DNA from: Bacillota bacterium
Lineage (GTDB): Bacteria > Bacillota > Sulfobacillia > RBS10-35 > JAJYVN01
Assembly (NCBI GenBank): GCA_021806565.1
Contig: JAJZXK010000003.1
Span: 18,512 to 82,511 of the forward strand
Length of the DNA: 64,000 nucleotides
Direction of reading: 5' to 3'
Made by a program: the position numbers and the translations under genes. Position 1 is the stretch's first letter, and each line of letters starts with the position of its first letter. Below, in pieces: positions 1-8,962 of this stretch. The notes below the pieces were generated by a model. It did no database searches. It saw nothing but the letters and a program-made list of their open reading frames with translations, and was not told the origin of the DNA.

Positions 1-1
1 C

Positions 2-205
2 CGCCGCCTGCTCTCGGCCGGCACGGTGCTGCTCGAAGGCCTCGCCCACCTGGAGCGCGTGCCCCAGGGGAGCTTCTGGCTCTCCGCCCTGCCGCTACGC
101 CTCGGCGGCGCCGACGCCTCTCCGGTGCGCGCGATCGGACTCGTCCCGGAACCGGCAGCGGAAACGCGCGCAGAAAGCGCGGCGGCGGGCGGTGCCACTC
201 CCTGA
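2..205 (+). CDS. Cyclase family protein (kynurenine formamidase-like), C-terminal fragment cut by window edge
   Basis: Frame 2 is open from the edge to TGA at 203-205: ...RRLLSAGTVLLEGLAHLERVPQGSFWLSALPLRLGGADASPVRAIGLV..., resembling the C-terminal strand region of cyclase family proteins (LEGL..V..G.y.l..LPL...GaDg.P.Ra). Confidence 0.6.
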   Translation, partial: RRLLSAGTVLLEGLAHLERVPQGSFWLSALPLRLGGADASPVRAIGLVPEPAAETRAESAAAGGATP

Positions 206-245
206 AGCCGCGCCGGGCTTCGGCAAGGCACGCGCGGCCGGCGGC

Positions 246-881
246 TCAGCCGCCGGCGGCCGCGGCCCCCAAGGCTGGAGCCAGGTGGGCGGTGTCGTTG
301 AAGCGCACCAGGACCACCCGGCCGTGGGCGAACCGCAACTGATGCACGGCGGTGTTGTCCTGGAGCAGTTCCACCGACCCGTCCTGTGGCGCCCCGAGCC
401 AGGCACGGACCAGATACTGGCCGAAGCCGCCGTGACCCACCAGGGCCACGCGATCCACTCCCGCCAGGGACGCCACCCGGGCCACCACCCGCCGGGCCCG
501 CGCGACGGCACCCTCCGGATCCTCGTCGCCCGATTGGTCCGGCCAGTGGATGCCCGGCTCGAACTCCGCCTCCGGAAACGCCGCGGCCAACTCCGTCACC
601 GGCTGTCCGTCCCCGGGGTGGCTGCGGTGGACCTCGGCCAGGTCCGCCCACACCTGCCAGGGGACCCCGAGGCGCGCCGCCAGCGGGGCCGCCGTGGCCA
701 TGGCCCGCCACAGCGGGCTCGAAAGGATCCGCTGCGGCCGCAACGCGGTCCAGAGATCGGCGCGGGCCAGTTGCGCCACCTGAAGCCGGCCGAGCTCGGT
801 CAGGGGTGGATCCGGCAGGTGGTGGCTCCTGGGAAGAGTGTTGTTCCGGGACTCGCCGTGGCGCACCAGGAAAAGCTCCAC
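246..881 (-). CDS. Histidine phosphatase (phosphoglycerate mutase-like) family protein
   Basis: MELFLVRHGESRNN... with the LVRHGES motif and VALVGHGGF second catalytic His region. Confidence 0.9.
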   Translation of the reverse strand: MELFLVRHGESRNNTLPRSHHLPDPPLTELGRLQVAQLARADLWTALRPQRILSSPLWRAMATAAPLAARLGVPWQVWADLAEVHRSHPGDGQPVTELAAAFPEAEFEPGIHWPDQSGDEDPEGAVARARRVVARVASLAGVDRVALVGHGGFGQYLVRAWLGAPQDGSVELLQDNTAVHQLRFAHGRVVLVRFNDTAHLAPALGAAAAGG

Positions 882-885
882 CGTA

Positions 886-1170
886 TCAGTCCTCCTGCGC
901 GACGTTCAGCCAGGCGCCGAAGCGGCCCCGACCGACGGTGACGCGAAACCTGCCCCGCAGGGTCGGCGCGATCGCGACCGGCAGGCCGTCCACCACCAGG
1001 CGCTCGTCTTCCGGCTCCGCCGGGGCGGGCGCGGCGACCGGCCGCCTCAGCCCGCAACTGCCGATCGCGATGCGCAACACCTTGTTGCGCACCCCGTCCA
1101 GGGAGTCCGCCTCCAGCAGTTCGCGGGCCTCGCGGACCGCCTCCGGCGTCAGCACCACCCGATCGATCAT
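886..1170 (-). CDS. Small HesB/IscA-like protein (putative)
   Basis: 94 aa, VVLTPEAVREARELL...LRIAIGSCGLRR...ERLVVDGLPVAI; resembles the HesB-like fold but lacks the C-terminal CxC; 4 bp downstream of the phosphatase in the convention of the minus strand. Confidence 0.4.
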   Translation of the reverse strand: MIDRVVLTPEAVREARELLEADSLDGVRNKVLRIAIGSCGLRRPVAAPAPAEPEDERLVVDGLPVAIAPTLRGRFRVTVGRGRFGAWLNVAQED

Positions 1171-1239
1171 AAATCACGCGGCGCGGGGACTGCCGCCCTC
1201 AGACGACAGCGGCAACGCCGCTCCCCCCCTTGCGGCAGA

Positions 1240-1500
1240 ATTAGTCGGAACCTTGAAAACCGAGCGTAGCGGGTTCGGCTGGGCAGCCTGCCACCCGGAA
1301 AAACGCTCGCAGCGTAGCGGAGAGGAGACGCGGCCCAAAGGCACCGGCTTGCCGGACAATCGCTGTGGGCACATGGCTCCGGATCGCTCCTTTGCTTGCC
1401 GGGGTGGGTACATCCGACCCCGGCGGGCCGCCGTCCACCGGCCTAACGTCCGCCGATTCGGGTGGACAAGCCGTCGGCTTCAGCCGACGGTAGTTGACCG
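1240..1500 (+). mobile_element. Candidate orphan TnpB-type transposon right end / omega-RNA-like relic
   Basis: No convincing CDS. Ends in perfect hairpin CCGTCGGCT-TC-AGCCGACGG (1471-1490) followed by TAGTTGAC, the layout of IS200/IS605/IS607 right ends downstream of tnpB; partial TnpB C-terminus-like reading GGYIRPRRAAVHRPNVRRFGWTSRRLQPTVVD. Confidence 0.45.
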
Positions 1501-1698
1501 CGCGTCCCCCCACACCACCACCTCAGCCGGTGGTGAAGCATCCGATCGATCCCGTGCCAATATCTTCACGCCCGGGCGGGCCCGCTGCAAGCCCAGAGCC
1601 ACGGGGCGGCGGGTCGCGGCGGCCTGTGCCACACGGCGGCACAAGCGGGCGCCCGCACAGACCGGAGGCGGGGCCGCCGGGGACCACCCAACGCGCGA

Positions 1699-2943
1699 TC
1701 ACCGCACGCCGCGAACCCGCCACACCAGCGCCGAGCCGACCACCGCATACAGCCCGGCAAGCACAAACACGACCTGGTAGGCGAAGGCCTGCCGGGGCAG
1801 CAGCAGGAACACAGCGCCGGCCAGTGCCGGGGCCAGCATCTGCGGCACGGTGATCGCCAGCCCCCAGATGCCCATGTCGCGCGCCACTCCGGCGGAGTCG
1901 GGCAGCACATCGGTGGCCATGGCCCAGTCCACGGAGATATAGGCCCCGTAACCCGCACCGAACAGCGCCCCCACCGCGCAAACCGGCCAGAAGCCGCGCA
2001 CGGCCAGGAAGGCGAGCGAGCCACACGCCATCGCCAGCCCGGCGGCCGAGACGATGGCCCGCCGTCCGACGCGGTCGGACAGGCGGCCGCACCAGAGCGT
2101 GACGGCACTGGCCGCGAGGATGGTCACCGCCACGACATAGGAGGTCGCCTGAATGTAGTGCGGCAGGTGCACGACGTCGTGGAGGTAGTAGGCGAGGTAG
2201 GTGAGGAGGGTGTAGAAGCCGAGCATCACCAGGGCCCGGGTCACGATCACCCACACGAGGTTGCCGTAGTTGCGGGCCGTGTGGCGCACCTCGGGCGGTG
2301 GCGGCGGCATGCGGCCCTCCGGCACGCCCAAGACGGTGACCAGCACCCCGGCGGCGAGCAGCAGGGCCAAAAAGAGCAGCATCCAGTGGTAGCTGGCCGG
2401 CCGCACCAACAGCGCCGCGCCGATCGCCCCCGCCAGCGCGCCCAGGCTGGACATCAGCCCCTGGAAACCGCTGGCCTTGCCGCGACCGGTCTCGGGGACG
2501 ATCTCGGGAATATAGGCCTGGTAGGCGGCGATGGCGACGTTGTACGCGAACTGCAGCGCCAGCACCGCCACAATGAGCTCGGTATACCCCCGCGTGAATC
2601 CGAGCCACGCCGTCGCCGCAACCGCGAGCGCCCCGCCGCCCAGGACGTACGGCCGCCGCCGCCCGAAGCGCGAGCGCGTGCCGTCGGACAGCCAGCCGGC
2701 GAGGGGATGCACGACGCTGGCCAAAAGCGTGCCCACCATCGCGATCAGGCTGAGCGCCACGACCTTGCGCGCCTCGCCCACCGCCTGCAACACCAAAAGG
2801 GGCAGCAGGACGGTGAGCAGGGCCTCCCACAGGGCGTTGCCGGAAAACCAAAGAAAACTCAGCCGGAACTGATCCGCCCAACTCCCCGGATCAAAGGGAC
2901 GCCGCGCGGCCGAGGGCGTCGCCCGCTCCACAGTGCCCATCAC
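1699..2943 (-). CDS. MFS transporter
   Basis: 414 aa, ~12 hydrophobic segments; GWLSDGTRSRFGRRRPYVLGG and GRLSDRVGRRAIV loop motifs of MFS carriers. Confidence 0.9.
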   Translation of the reverse strand: MMGTVERATPSAARRPFDPGSWADQFRLSFLWFSGNALWEALLTVLLPLLVLQAVGEARKVVALSLIAMVGTLLASVVHPLAGWLSDGTRSRFGRRRPYVLGGGALAVAATAWLGFTRGYTELIVAVLALQFAYNVAIAAYQAYIPEIVPETGRGKASGFQGLMSSLGALAGAIGAALLVRPASYHWMLLFLALLLAAGVLVTVLGVPEGRMPPPPPEVRHTARNYGNLVWVIVTRALVMLGFYTLLTYLAYYLHDVVHLPHYIQATSYVVAVTILAASAVTLWCGRLSDRVGRRAIVSAAGLAMACGSLAFLAVRGFWPVCAVGALFGAGYGAYISVDWAMATDVLPDSAGVARDMGIWGLAITVPQMLAPALAGAVFLLLPRQAFAYQVVFVLAGLYAVVGSALVWRVRGVR

Positions 2944-3010
2944 CCACCGCCACTCCCGAAGGATGCAGCCGGATCACAGCCGCGCGTGAAGGCACCGACC
3001 CGCCCCGACC

Positions 3011-3571
3011 TCAGAGACCGCGATCCGGCCGGAGCATGTGCTGGGCCAGCAGGGCATCGATCTCCGCCACCTGCACCTGCGCCAACCACGGGTGCTCCCC
3101 GTGCGTGCGGCACCAATCCAAAAAGGTGAACGGGTCCCAGGCGCCGGCCCGGCGCAGGTCGGCCACCCTGGCCTCGCACCAGGAATCGCCCCCGGCCGCC
3201 ATGGACTCGCCGACGCTCAACGCCAGCGTCCACACGCGCGAAAACAGCGGGTGGTCGCCCACGCGGCGAAACCAGTGGGCGGAGTTGTCCAAATCGCCTT
3301 CGCGCCGATGCATCAGCCCGTGCCAGTACGAACCGGAAGGATTCTGCAGCCGCTGGCTCAGGGCATGGGACTCCGCCAGGTCGTCGTTCCACAGGTGCAG
3401 CCCCGCGCGCACGGCCGTCCCGCCGTCTCCGGACTCGAGCCCGAGCGCGTCGCCCGCGATCTCGGCCCTCAGGGCCTCGTCCCAGGACACCCAGGGCCGC
3501 GGTGCGAACAGCGGCAACGACCGGCCGCGCAGGCGCGTTACCACGGCGGCGAGCCCCGGATGGTCCGGCAT
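3011..3571 (-). CDS. Conserved hypothetical protein
   Basis: MPDHPGLAAVVTRLRGRSLPLF...LHLWNDDLAESHALSQRL..PSGSYWHGLMHRREGDLDNSAHWFRRVGDHPLF; recognisable conserved family of unknown function; start chosen inside the longer ORF 3011..4486. Confidence 0.65.
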   Translation of the reverse strand: MPDHPGLAAVVTRLRGRSLPLFAPRPWVSWDEALRAEIAGDALGLESGDGGTAVRAGLHLWNDDLAESHALSQRLQNPSGSYWHGLMHRREGDLDNSAHWFRRVGDHPLFSRVWTLALSVGESMAAGGDSWCEARVADLRRAGAWDPFTFLDWCRTHGEHPWLAQVQVAEIDALLAQHMLRPDRGL

Positions 3572-3829
3572 CCATCGCTCCACGCGCACCCCTCCGGCGG
3601 CCGCCCACAGGAACAACCGCGCGCCGACCCTTCCCGCAGTGGGAGGCGCTTCCCTGCCGTGGCGCGGCGCAGGACCGAACCCCGGGGGGAAGGAATGCCT
3701 CCGCCGCGGTGGTGGCGGTGGGGCCGCCAAGCCGGGCTCCCGCGGCGGCCAGGGGGCGCGGGCCGCGCGGAAACCCGCGGACTGCCGGCCTCCGGGCGCG
3801 ACCTGGATCGAGGAGAGGGACGGTGGCAA

Positions 3830-4648
3830 ATGCGGATCGGACTGAACGCGGGCATCTTCCCCGGGAATCCGTTGCCGACGGAGGCGGTCCGGCTCGCGCG
3901 GGCCGCCGGGGCCGACGGTCTCGAACTCAACGTCGCGGCCGAAGGCCCGTTTTCCCTGGAGACACCCGAGCGTGATCTGGCGGCGCTGCGCACCGCCGCG
4001 GCGGAGGCGGGCGTGGACCTGCCGACGCTCCACTGCGGACTGCACTGGAAGTACCCGCTCACGGACCCCGACGCGGAGGTCCGGCAACGCGGCCTGGACG
4101 CGCTCGGTCGATCGCTTGAGATCGGCGCCGCGCTCGGCGGCACCGTCCTGCTGGTGGTACCGGGCGTCGTCACGCCACAGGTGCGGTACGCCGACGCCTA
4201 CGCGCGCGCCCAGGAGGGAATTTCCGTGCTCGCCCGGCGCGCGCAAACCCTCGGCATGCGCATCGGCGTCGAGAACGTCTGGAACCGCTTCCTGCTGTCG
4301 CCGCTGGAGATGGCGGCCTTCATCGACGCGGTCGGCTCTCCGGCCGTCGGCGCGTACTTCGATGTCGGCAACGTGCTGGCCTTCGGCTATCCCCAGGACT
4401 GGATCGCCACCCTGGGCCGGCGCATCCTGGCCGTCCACTTCAAGGACTACCGCAGCGACGTCCCGGGCATGGGCGGCTTCGTGCACCTCCTGCAGGGCGA
4501 TGTCCCGTGGGCCGCCTCACTCGCGGCACTGCGGGCCATCCCCTACGAAGGCTACGTCACGGCCGAACTCGGTCCATTCCGCCACCTGCCGCAGCGGACG
4601 GCCGGTGACACCGTTTCGGCCATGCGCGCCATCCTCGCCTCCGGATGA
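3830..4648 (+). CDS. Sugar phosphate isomerase/epimerase (xylose isomerase-like TIM barrel)
   Basis: MRIGLNAGIFPGNPLPTEAVRLARAAGADGLELNVAAEG...IGVENVWNRFLLSPLEM...YFDVGNVLAFGYPQDWI..VHFKDYR; purine-rich SD upstream. Confidence 0.85.
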   Translation: MRIGLNAGIFPGNPLPTEAVRLARAAGADGLELNVAAEGPFSLETPERDLAALRTAAAEAGVDLPTLHCGLHWKYPLTDPDAEVRQRGLDALGRSLEIGAALGGTVLLVVPGVVTPQVRYADAYARAQEGISVLARRAQTLGMRIGVENVWNRFLLSPLEMAAFIDAVGSPAVGAYFDVGNVLAFGYPQDWIATLGRRILAVHFKDYRSDVPGMGGFVHLLQGDVPWAASLAALRAIPYEGYVTAELGPFRHLPQRTAGDTVSAMRAILASG

Positions 4649-4721
4649 CCGACGCCGCCACCCACCGCTACCTGCACCACGGCGGCCGCAGGCGGGAGCA
4701 GGAGGAGAAGGGAGAGGCGGC

Positions 4722-6692
4722 ATGGGTGCGACCACGACACCGCAGACGCAGGCGCAGCGACCCTGGCCGCGGCGGGCCGTCCACATCGGCGCCATCGCCG
4801 TCGCGGCGGCGTTTGCGGCATGGAGGCTCGGCCACTTCTGGGCCCAGGTCGCGCCCATCTACCACACGACGGCCCTGAACAGCCGCCTGGACTTCACCTG
4901 GTATGACTACGCCTTCCAAACGGTGTGGCGGCACCTCAACCCGGCGCGGCACCTCTACGACGTCGCGCGCGAAGACCGCTGGATGGCGGCCCACCACCTC
5001 CCCTATGACCATACCGACCTCTACAGCTACCCCCCCCAGTTCGCACTCTTATGGTCCCCCCTGGCGGCCCTGCCGCTGATCGCCGCCCGCACCCTGTGGA
5101 CCCAGATCAACCTGGGGGCCTTCTTTCTGGGCGTGGCGGCGGCGGCGGTCTACGCGCGGCCGCGCCTGGAACCCGCCGGCTGGCTGCTTCTCGCGGGGTT
5201 GGGACTGTGGGCCCACCCGGTGCGGGGTAACTTCTTCTGGGGCCAGAGCGACGCCCTGACGCTGCTCTTGGTCACGCTGGGTCTGGCGGCCTGCCTCCGG
5301 CCGAACCCCGGCCGGGGCGCCGCGGTGTTGGGCGGCGCCTGTCTGGGCTTGGCCGCCGTCTTCAAGGTGACCCCGGTGATCCTGCTGGTCTACCTCCCCC
5401 TGCGCTGGGCCCTGGCACGCGGCACGCCGCGCGGACGGGCGGCCGGACTGGCCGGGCTGAGCGGCTGGGTCCTGGTGGGTGCGAGCAGCCTGGCGGTCGG
5501 CTGGACGATGGGCTGGTCGCTGCTGACCACGTATCTGCGGCGGACCCTGCCCGCCGTCGAACACTCCGCCTGGCTGCACGGGCCGGCCCCGTGGAACCAG
5601 TCCTTCCGCGGCATCCTGATGGTCTGGGGGCCCAACCGCCCCGGTCTGACCGCGGCCGCCGACGGCTTCGCGCTGGCCGCCGTGGCCGCACTCCTGGCGC
5701 TGGTCGCCCTGCGTCCGCGCCTGGACGTGCGCCTGGAGGCCGCCGGGGCCGCCCTGCTGGTGCTCTTGTGTTCCCCGTCACTGGAGGGCCACCATTTCAC
5801 CGCGGCCGTCCTGCCGTGGCTACTCCTGGGCGGATACCTGCTGGACGTTTTGCCCCGGCGCGCCTGGGCTTGGCCCGCGGCCGCCATCTTCGTCCTGGGC
5901 TCGGCGGCGTTCGTCCAACCCACGATCATCCATTGGCCGCCCGGTTGGTGGACGCCGGCCGGCCGCCGTCTTTCGGTACCACCGGGCCGCTACCGCCGCG
6001 TCTACCTCCTGGGCGCCTCCAGCTACGGGCCGATCCACTTCACGCTGCGCCTGCGCTACCAGGGCGGCGCCCAGGGATCGGTGGCCGCCATTTGGCCCGA
6101 CTGGTGGACGCCCGGCCGGCCGCTGAAGCCCGCGATCGCCGGGCTGGCGGTGGGACACGCACCCCGAGGCCAGCGGGCGGGACTCTATGCCTTCCGCTAC
6201 CCGGTGAATCCCTCCCGCACCCTGGACGCCCTGGTGCTGCCGGCCCGGCTGGCCGCTCAACACGGAGGAGCCCCATCCCTGCACCTGGTCGCCGCCACAC
6301 TGCGCGCCGCGGGAGGCGGCCTGCGGACCGTGCCGCTGGGCGGGGTCGCCAACGCCGACGGCATCGTGCCCGGCCCGAGTGCCGGCGGCCTGGACCACAC
6401 CAGTTTCGACGGCGTCGGCAACGACTTCTGGAGCGCCCACTGGCCGACCGCTGAACCCTGGCACACGCGGGTCGACGGCCGCGCAGTGGACTTCCGCTTA
6501 CCCCCTGCGAACCGGCAGGCATTCAATGTCCTGTCCACCCCGGCCACAACCCCCACCGCCGCCACCACCTGGCCGTCGGTGGTGCTGAACCGCGCGCCCC
6601 ACTTCGTCAGCATCGCCGCCTTCTTCACCAGCACCCTGGCGCTGATCCTGGCCGAACCAGCGCTCCGGCGCCGGCCGCCGCCCGGTGGGTGA
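4722..6692 (+). CDS. Glycosyltransferase family 87 / DUF2029-like membrane protein
   Basis: 656 aa, multi-TM, YDYAFQTVWRHLNPARHLYD..., NLGAFFLGVAAAAVY, GNFFWGQSDALTLLLVTLGLAAC, AAVFKVTPVILLVYLPLRWALA; GT87 topology. Confidence 0.75.
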   Translation: MGATTTPQTQAQRPWPRRAVHIGAIAVAAAFAAWRLGHFWAQVAPIYHTTALNSRLDFTWYDYAFQTVWRHLNPARHLYDVAREDRWMAAHHLPYDHTDLYSYPPQFALLWSPLAALPLIAARTLWTQINLGAFFLGVAAAAVYARPRLEPAGWLLLAGLGLWAHPVRGNFFWGQSDALTLLLVTLGLAACLRPNPGRGAAVLGGACLGLAAVFKVTPVILLVYLPLRWALARGTPRGRAAGLAGLSGWVLVGASSLAVGWTMGWSLLTTYLRRTLPAVEHSAWLHGPAPWNQSFRGILMVWGPNRPGLTAAADGFALAAVAALLALVALRPRLDVRLEAAGAALLVLLCSPSLEGHHFTAAVLPWLLLGGYLLDVLPRRAWAWPAAAIFVLGSAAFVQPTIIHWPPGWWTPAGRRLSVPPGRYRRVYLLGASSYGPIHFTLRLRYQGGAQGSVAAIWPDWWTPGRPLKPAIAGLAVGHAPRGQRAGLYAFRYPVNPSRTLDALVLPARLAAQHGGAPSLHLVAATLRAAGGGLRTVPLGGVANADGIVPGPSAGGLDHTSFDGVGNDFWSAHWPTAEPWHTRVDGRAVDFRLPPANRQAFNVLSTPATTPTAATTWPSVVLNRAPHFVSIAAFFTSTLALILAEPALRRRPPPGG

Positions 6693-6855
6693 ACCGCGAC
6701 GACGCCACGGCGCCACAGTGCAGCGTTTCGGCTCGGCGGAACCGTGCAGGTCCCGTGGCCCGCTACGGCCTGCCCTGGGCGTTACGAGATGTGCCCGGCC
6801 GGTCCACGCCGGAGGATTGGCTCGGTGACCGGACCGGCGGCGCACCGCGCCCGGG

Positions 6856-7857
6856 TCATCGGGCCACGGCGACCGGTTGGCCGAGTCTGGCCGAGCGGTA
6901 GGCGGCCAGGCAGACCGCCAGGGAGCGCGCGCCCTCCTCTCCACTCGTTAGCGGCTCCGCCCCAGTTGCGACCGCGTGGGCAAAGTGCCGGATCTCCTCC
7001 GTGAACGAGTCCGCGGCTGTGAGCGGCACGCGGATGAAGCCCGCGTCGCAGTCGGCGAGGACCTCCCTGTCCAGGTGCAGGCCCGAGACGTTGTGCATGC
7101 TGCCCCGGGTCCCATAGAGCCACATCAACTCATACCAGGGAGCGCGGCGTACGGCCCAGTTGGTGCTCAGCGAGGCGATGGCGCCGCTGGCGAAACGCAG
7201 CGTGGTCAGCGCGACCGCCTCGCCCTCCAGCCGGTCGGGGAGGGTGCGCTGAACGCTGTAGACCTCGGACACCTCGCCCAGAAACCAACGGAGCAGGTCG
7301 ACGCGGTGGATGCCCGAGCCGATCAGCGCACCGCCGCCGGATCTCACGGCACTGCGCAACCAGTGGCCCTCCGGCAGTCGCACGTGCTGGTTGTGGTCGG
7401 CGCGTGCCGCAACGATCGCACCAAGGACGCCGTCGTCGATGCGGCGCTTCATCTCCTGGTACTGCGGGTCGAAACGCTCGTTATGGCCCACCTGCAGCAC
7501 GACCCCCGCCGTCCGGGCCGCGCGTACCATGCGTCCGGCGTCCTCCAACGTCGTGGCCAGAGGCTTCTCCACCAGGGTGTGCTTGCCACGCGCCATCGCC
7601 GCCAGGGCGACTTCGGCGTGCAGGTCATGCGGCAAGCAGATGTCCACCGCATCGACCTCCAGGGACAGCAGGTCTCGGTAATCAGAAACGGCATGCGGCG
7701 CCGACAGTTCCCGGGCCCGCCGCGCCGCGGCGTCAGCCACGGCGTCGCACACCGCGGCCACCCGCACCAGCCCCTCCGCGGCCAGATGCCGGTAGGCGCG
7801 GACATGCGCCTGGGCAATCCCGCCCGCACCGATCAAACCGATCCGGACCGCGTCCAT
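6856..7857 (-). CDS. Gfo/Idh/MocA family oxidoreductase
   Basis: MDAVRIGLIGAGGIAQAHVRAY...DYRDLLSLEVDAVDICLPHDLHAEVALAAMARGKHTLVEKPLATTLEDA...VGHNERFDP; Rossmann GxGxxG and EKP motif. Confidence 0.93.
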   Translation of the reverse strand: MDAVRIGLIGAGGIAQAHVRAYRHLAAEGLVRVAAVCDAVADAAARRARELSAPHAVSDYRDLLSLEVDAVDICLPHDLHAEVALAAMARGKHTLVEKPLATTLEDAGRMVRAARTAGVVLQVGHNERFDPQYQEMKRRIDDGVLGAIVAARADHNQHVRLPEGHWLRSAVRSGGGALIGSGIHRVDLLRWFLGEVSEVYSVQRTLPDRLEGEAVALTTLRFASGAIASLSTNWAVRRAPWYELMWLYGTRGSMHNVSGLHLDREVLADCDAGFIRVPLTAADSFTEEIRHFAHAVATGAEPLTSGEEGARSLAVCLAAYRSARLGQPVAVAR

Positions 7858-7975
7858 CGGCGCCACTCCCCCGTTCAACCGCATTCGGTCTGGCACCCAC
7901 CGGCCGACCCCCTGGGCGCGCGGTTCCCTTGGGCCAGAGCGCCGGCCCCGCACCGGCCCACCTCCGGGCGGGACG

Positions 7976-8863
7976 CTACCCGGCATCCTCGGGGCTGGCG
8001 GCAAACTCCGCCTGGGTGGCCGCCAGCCGCGCGGGGTCGGGGGCCCCCGGATAGACCAGGACCCTGTAGCGCAGCACGAGTTCCTCCTCGACTCCCAATT
8101 CCAGGGGCGCGGCCAGCAGTGGCGACGGGTTGAGGTACGCGAAACCGGGCTCGTCGATGAAGCGCCACGGCGTGGGGTGGCGCCGATTTGCCGGGTGGTC
8201 GAAGATGGCCACTCCGGCACGGAGGTCTGGACCGCCATCGAGGCGGCCGAACATCGTGGCCCATGCCGCCCGCTGGTGTTCGATGGCCTTTCCCCGCCGG
8301 CCGGACGCATCCAGGCCGCCGACGGCTCCCAGACCGCGCGAAAAGCGCCAGGACAGCCCCCCGTACCCGCCCCACGGGGTTTCGGGCGTGATGGGCGTGC
8401 GGTCCAGGGTGACGCGTGCGGGGCCGGTGTGGAAGCGGACACTGCAATCCACCAGGTAACTACCCTCGGCGCACGGGCGTCGCCATGCCGTGCGGCGCAC
8501 CTCGCGGCCCACCTCCACGCCCAGCGGATCCATGTAGGTGTAGGAAGCGGTCACCACCACCTGATCGGCCACCGCCTCCAGGCGTTCGGGGGGATCGAAG
8601 CGGATGACCCCGTCGGGCCGCGGGCGGTCCGCACCGTTCTCCCAATAGTTCACGCCATTGATCAACTTCCAATTGAACCAAAAACCGGTGTGCCAGACGT
8701 GGTCGTGCGGCGCGAAGCAGGTGAGCGGCGGGCCGCCCGGCAGGGACACCGGGTCGGCGTGCGGCCGAGCGCCGCGTTCGGTCCCCAGGTGCTGGCGGAA
8801 GTACTCGTCCCCGCGCCAGAACAGCCGCACCTCGGATCCCAAACGGTGCTCGTACCTCCACAC
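7976..8863 (-). CDS. DUF6807 / PmoA-like protein
   Basis: PLTCFAPHDHVWHTGFWFNWKLINGVNYWENG...GGYGGLSWRFSRGLG...GVAIFDHPANRRHPTPWRFID..GFAYLNPSPLL: signature of the PmoA-like/DUF6807 family commonly next to Gfo/Idh/MocA genes. Confidence 0.8.
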   Translation of the reverse strand: MWRYEHRLGSEVRLFWRGDEYFRQHLGTERGARPHADPVSLPGGPPLTCFAPHDHVWHTGFWFNWKLINGVNYWENGADRPRPDGVIRFDPPERLEAVADQVVVTASYTYMDPLGVEVGREVRRTAWRRPCAEGSYLVDCSVRFHTGPARVTLDRTPITPETPWGGYGGLSWRFSRGLGAVGGLDASGRRGKAIEHQRAAWATMFGRLDGGPDLRAGVAIFDHPANRRHPTPWRFIDEPGFAYLNPSPLLAAPLELGVEEELVLRYRVLVYPGAPDPARLAATQAEFAASPEDAG

Positions 8864-8962
8864 CTTGGACGGCGCCAGCCGCGGGGCCCGGCCGGACGCC
8901 CCTCCCCCCCTCCGCGCTGGCGGTGGACCACTGCCATCCGGTCGCCCGCACCTGGCCGTCCC

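Noticed and set aside
386-1780. 464-aa plus-strand ORF
   Set aside because: Antisense to phosphatase and HesB-like genes; only its 1240-1500 part is informative as a mobile-element relic.
3011-4486. Full 491-aa minus ORF
   Set aside because: Only the C-terminal 186 aa look protein-like; the N-terminal part is antisense to the TIM-barrel isomerase gene.
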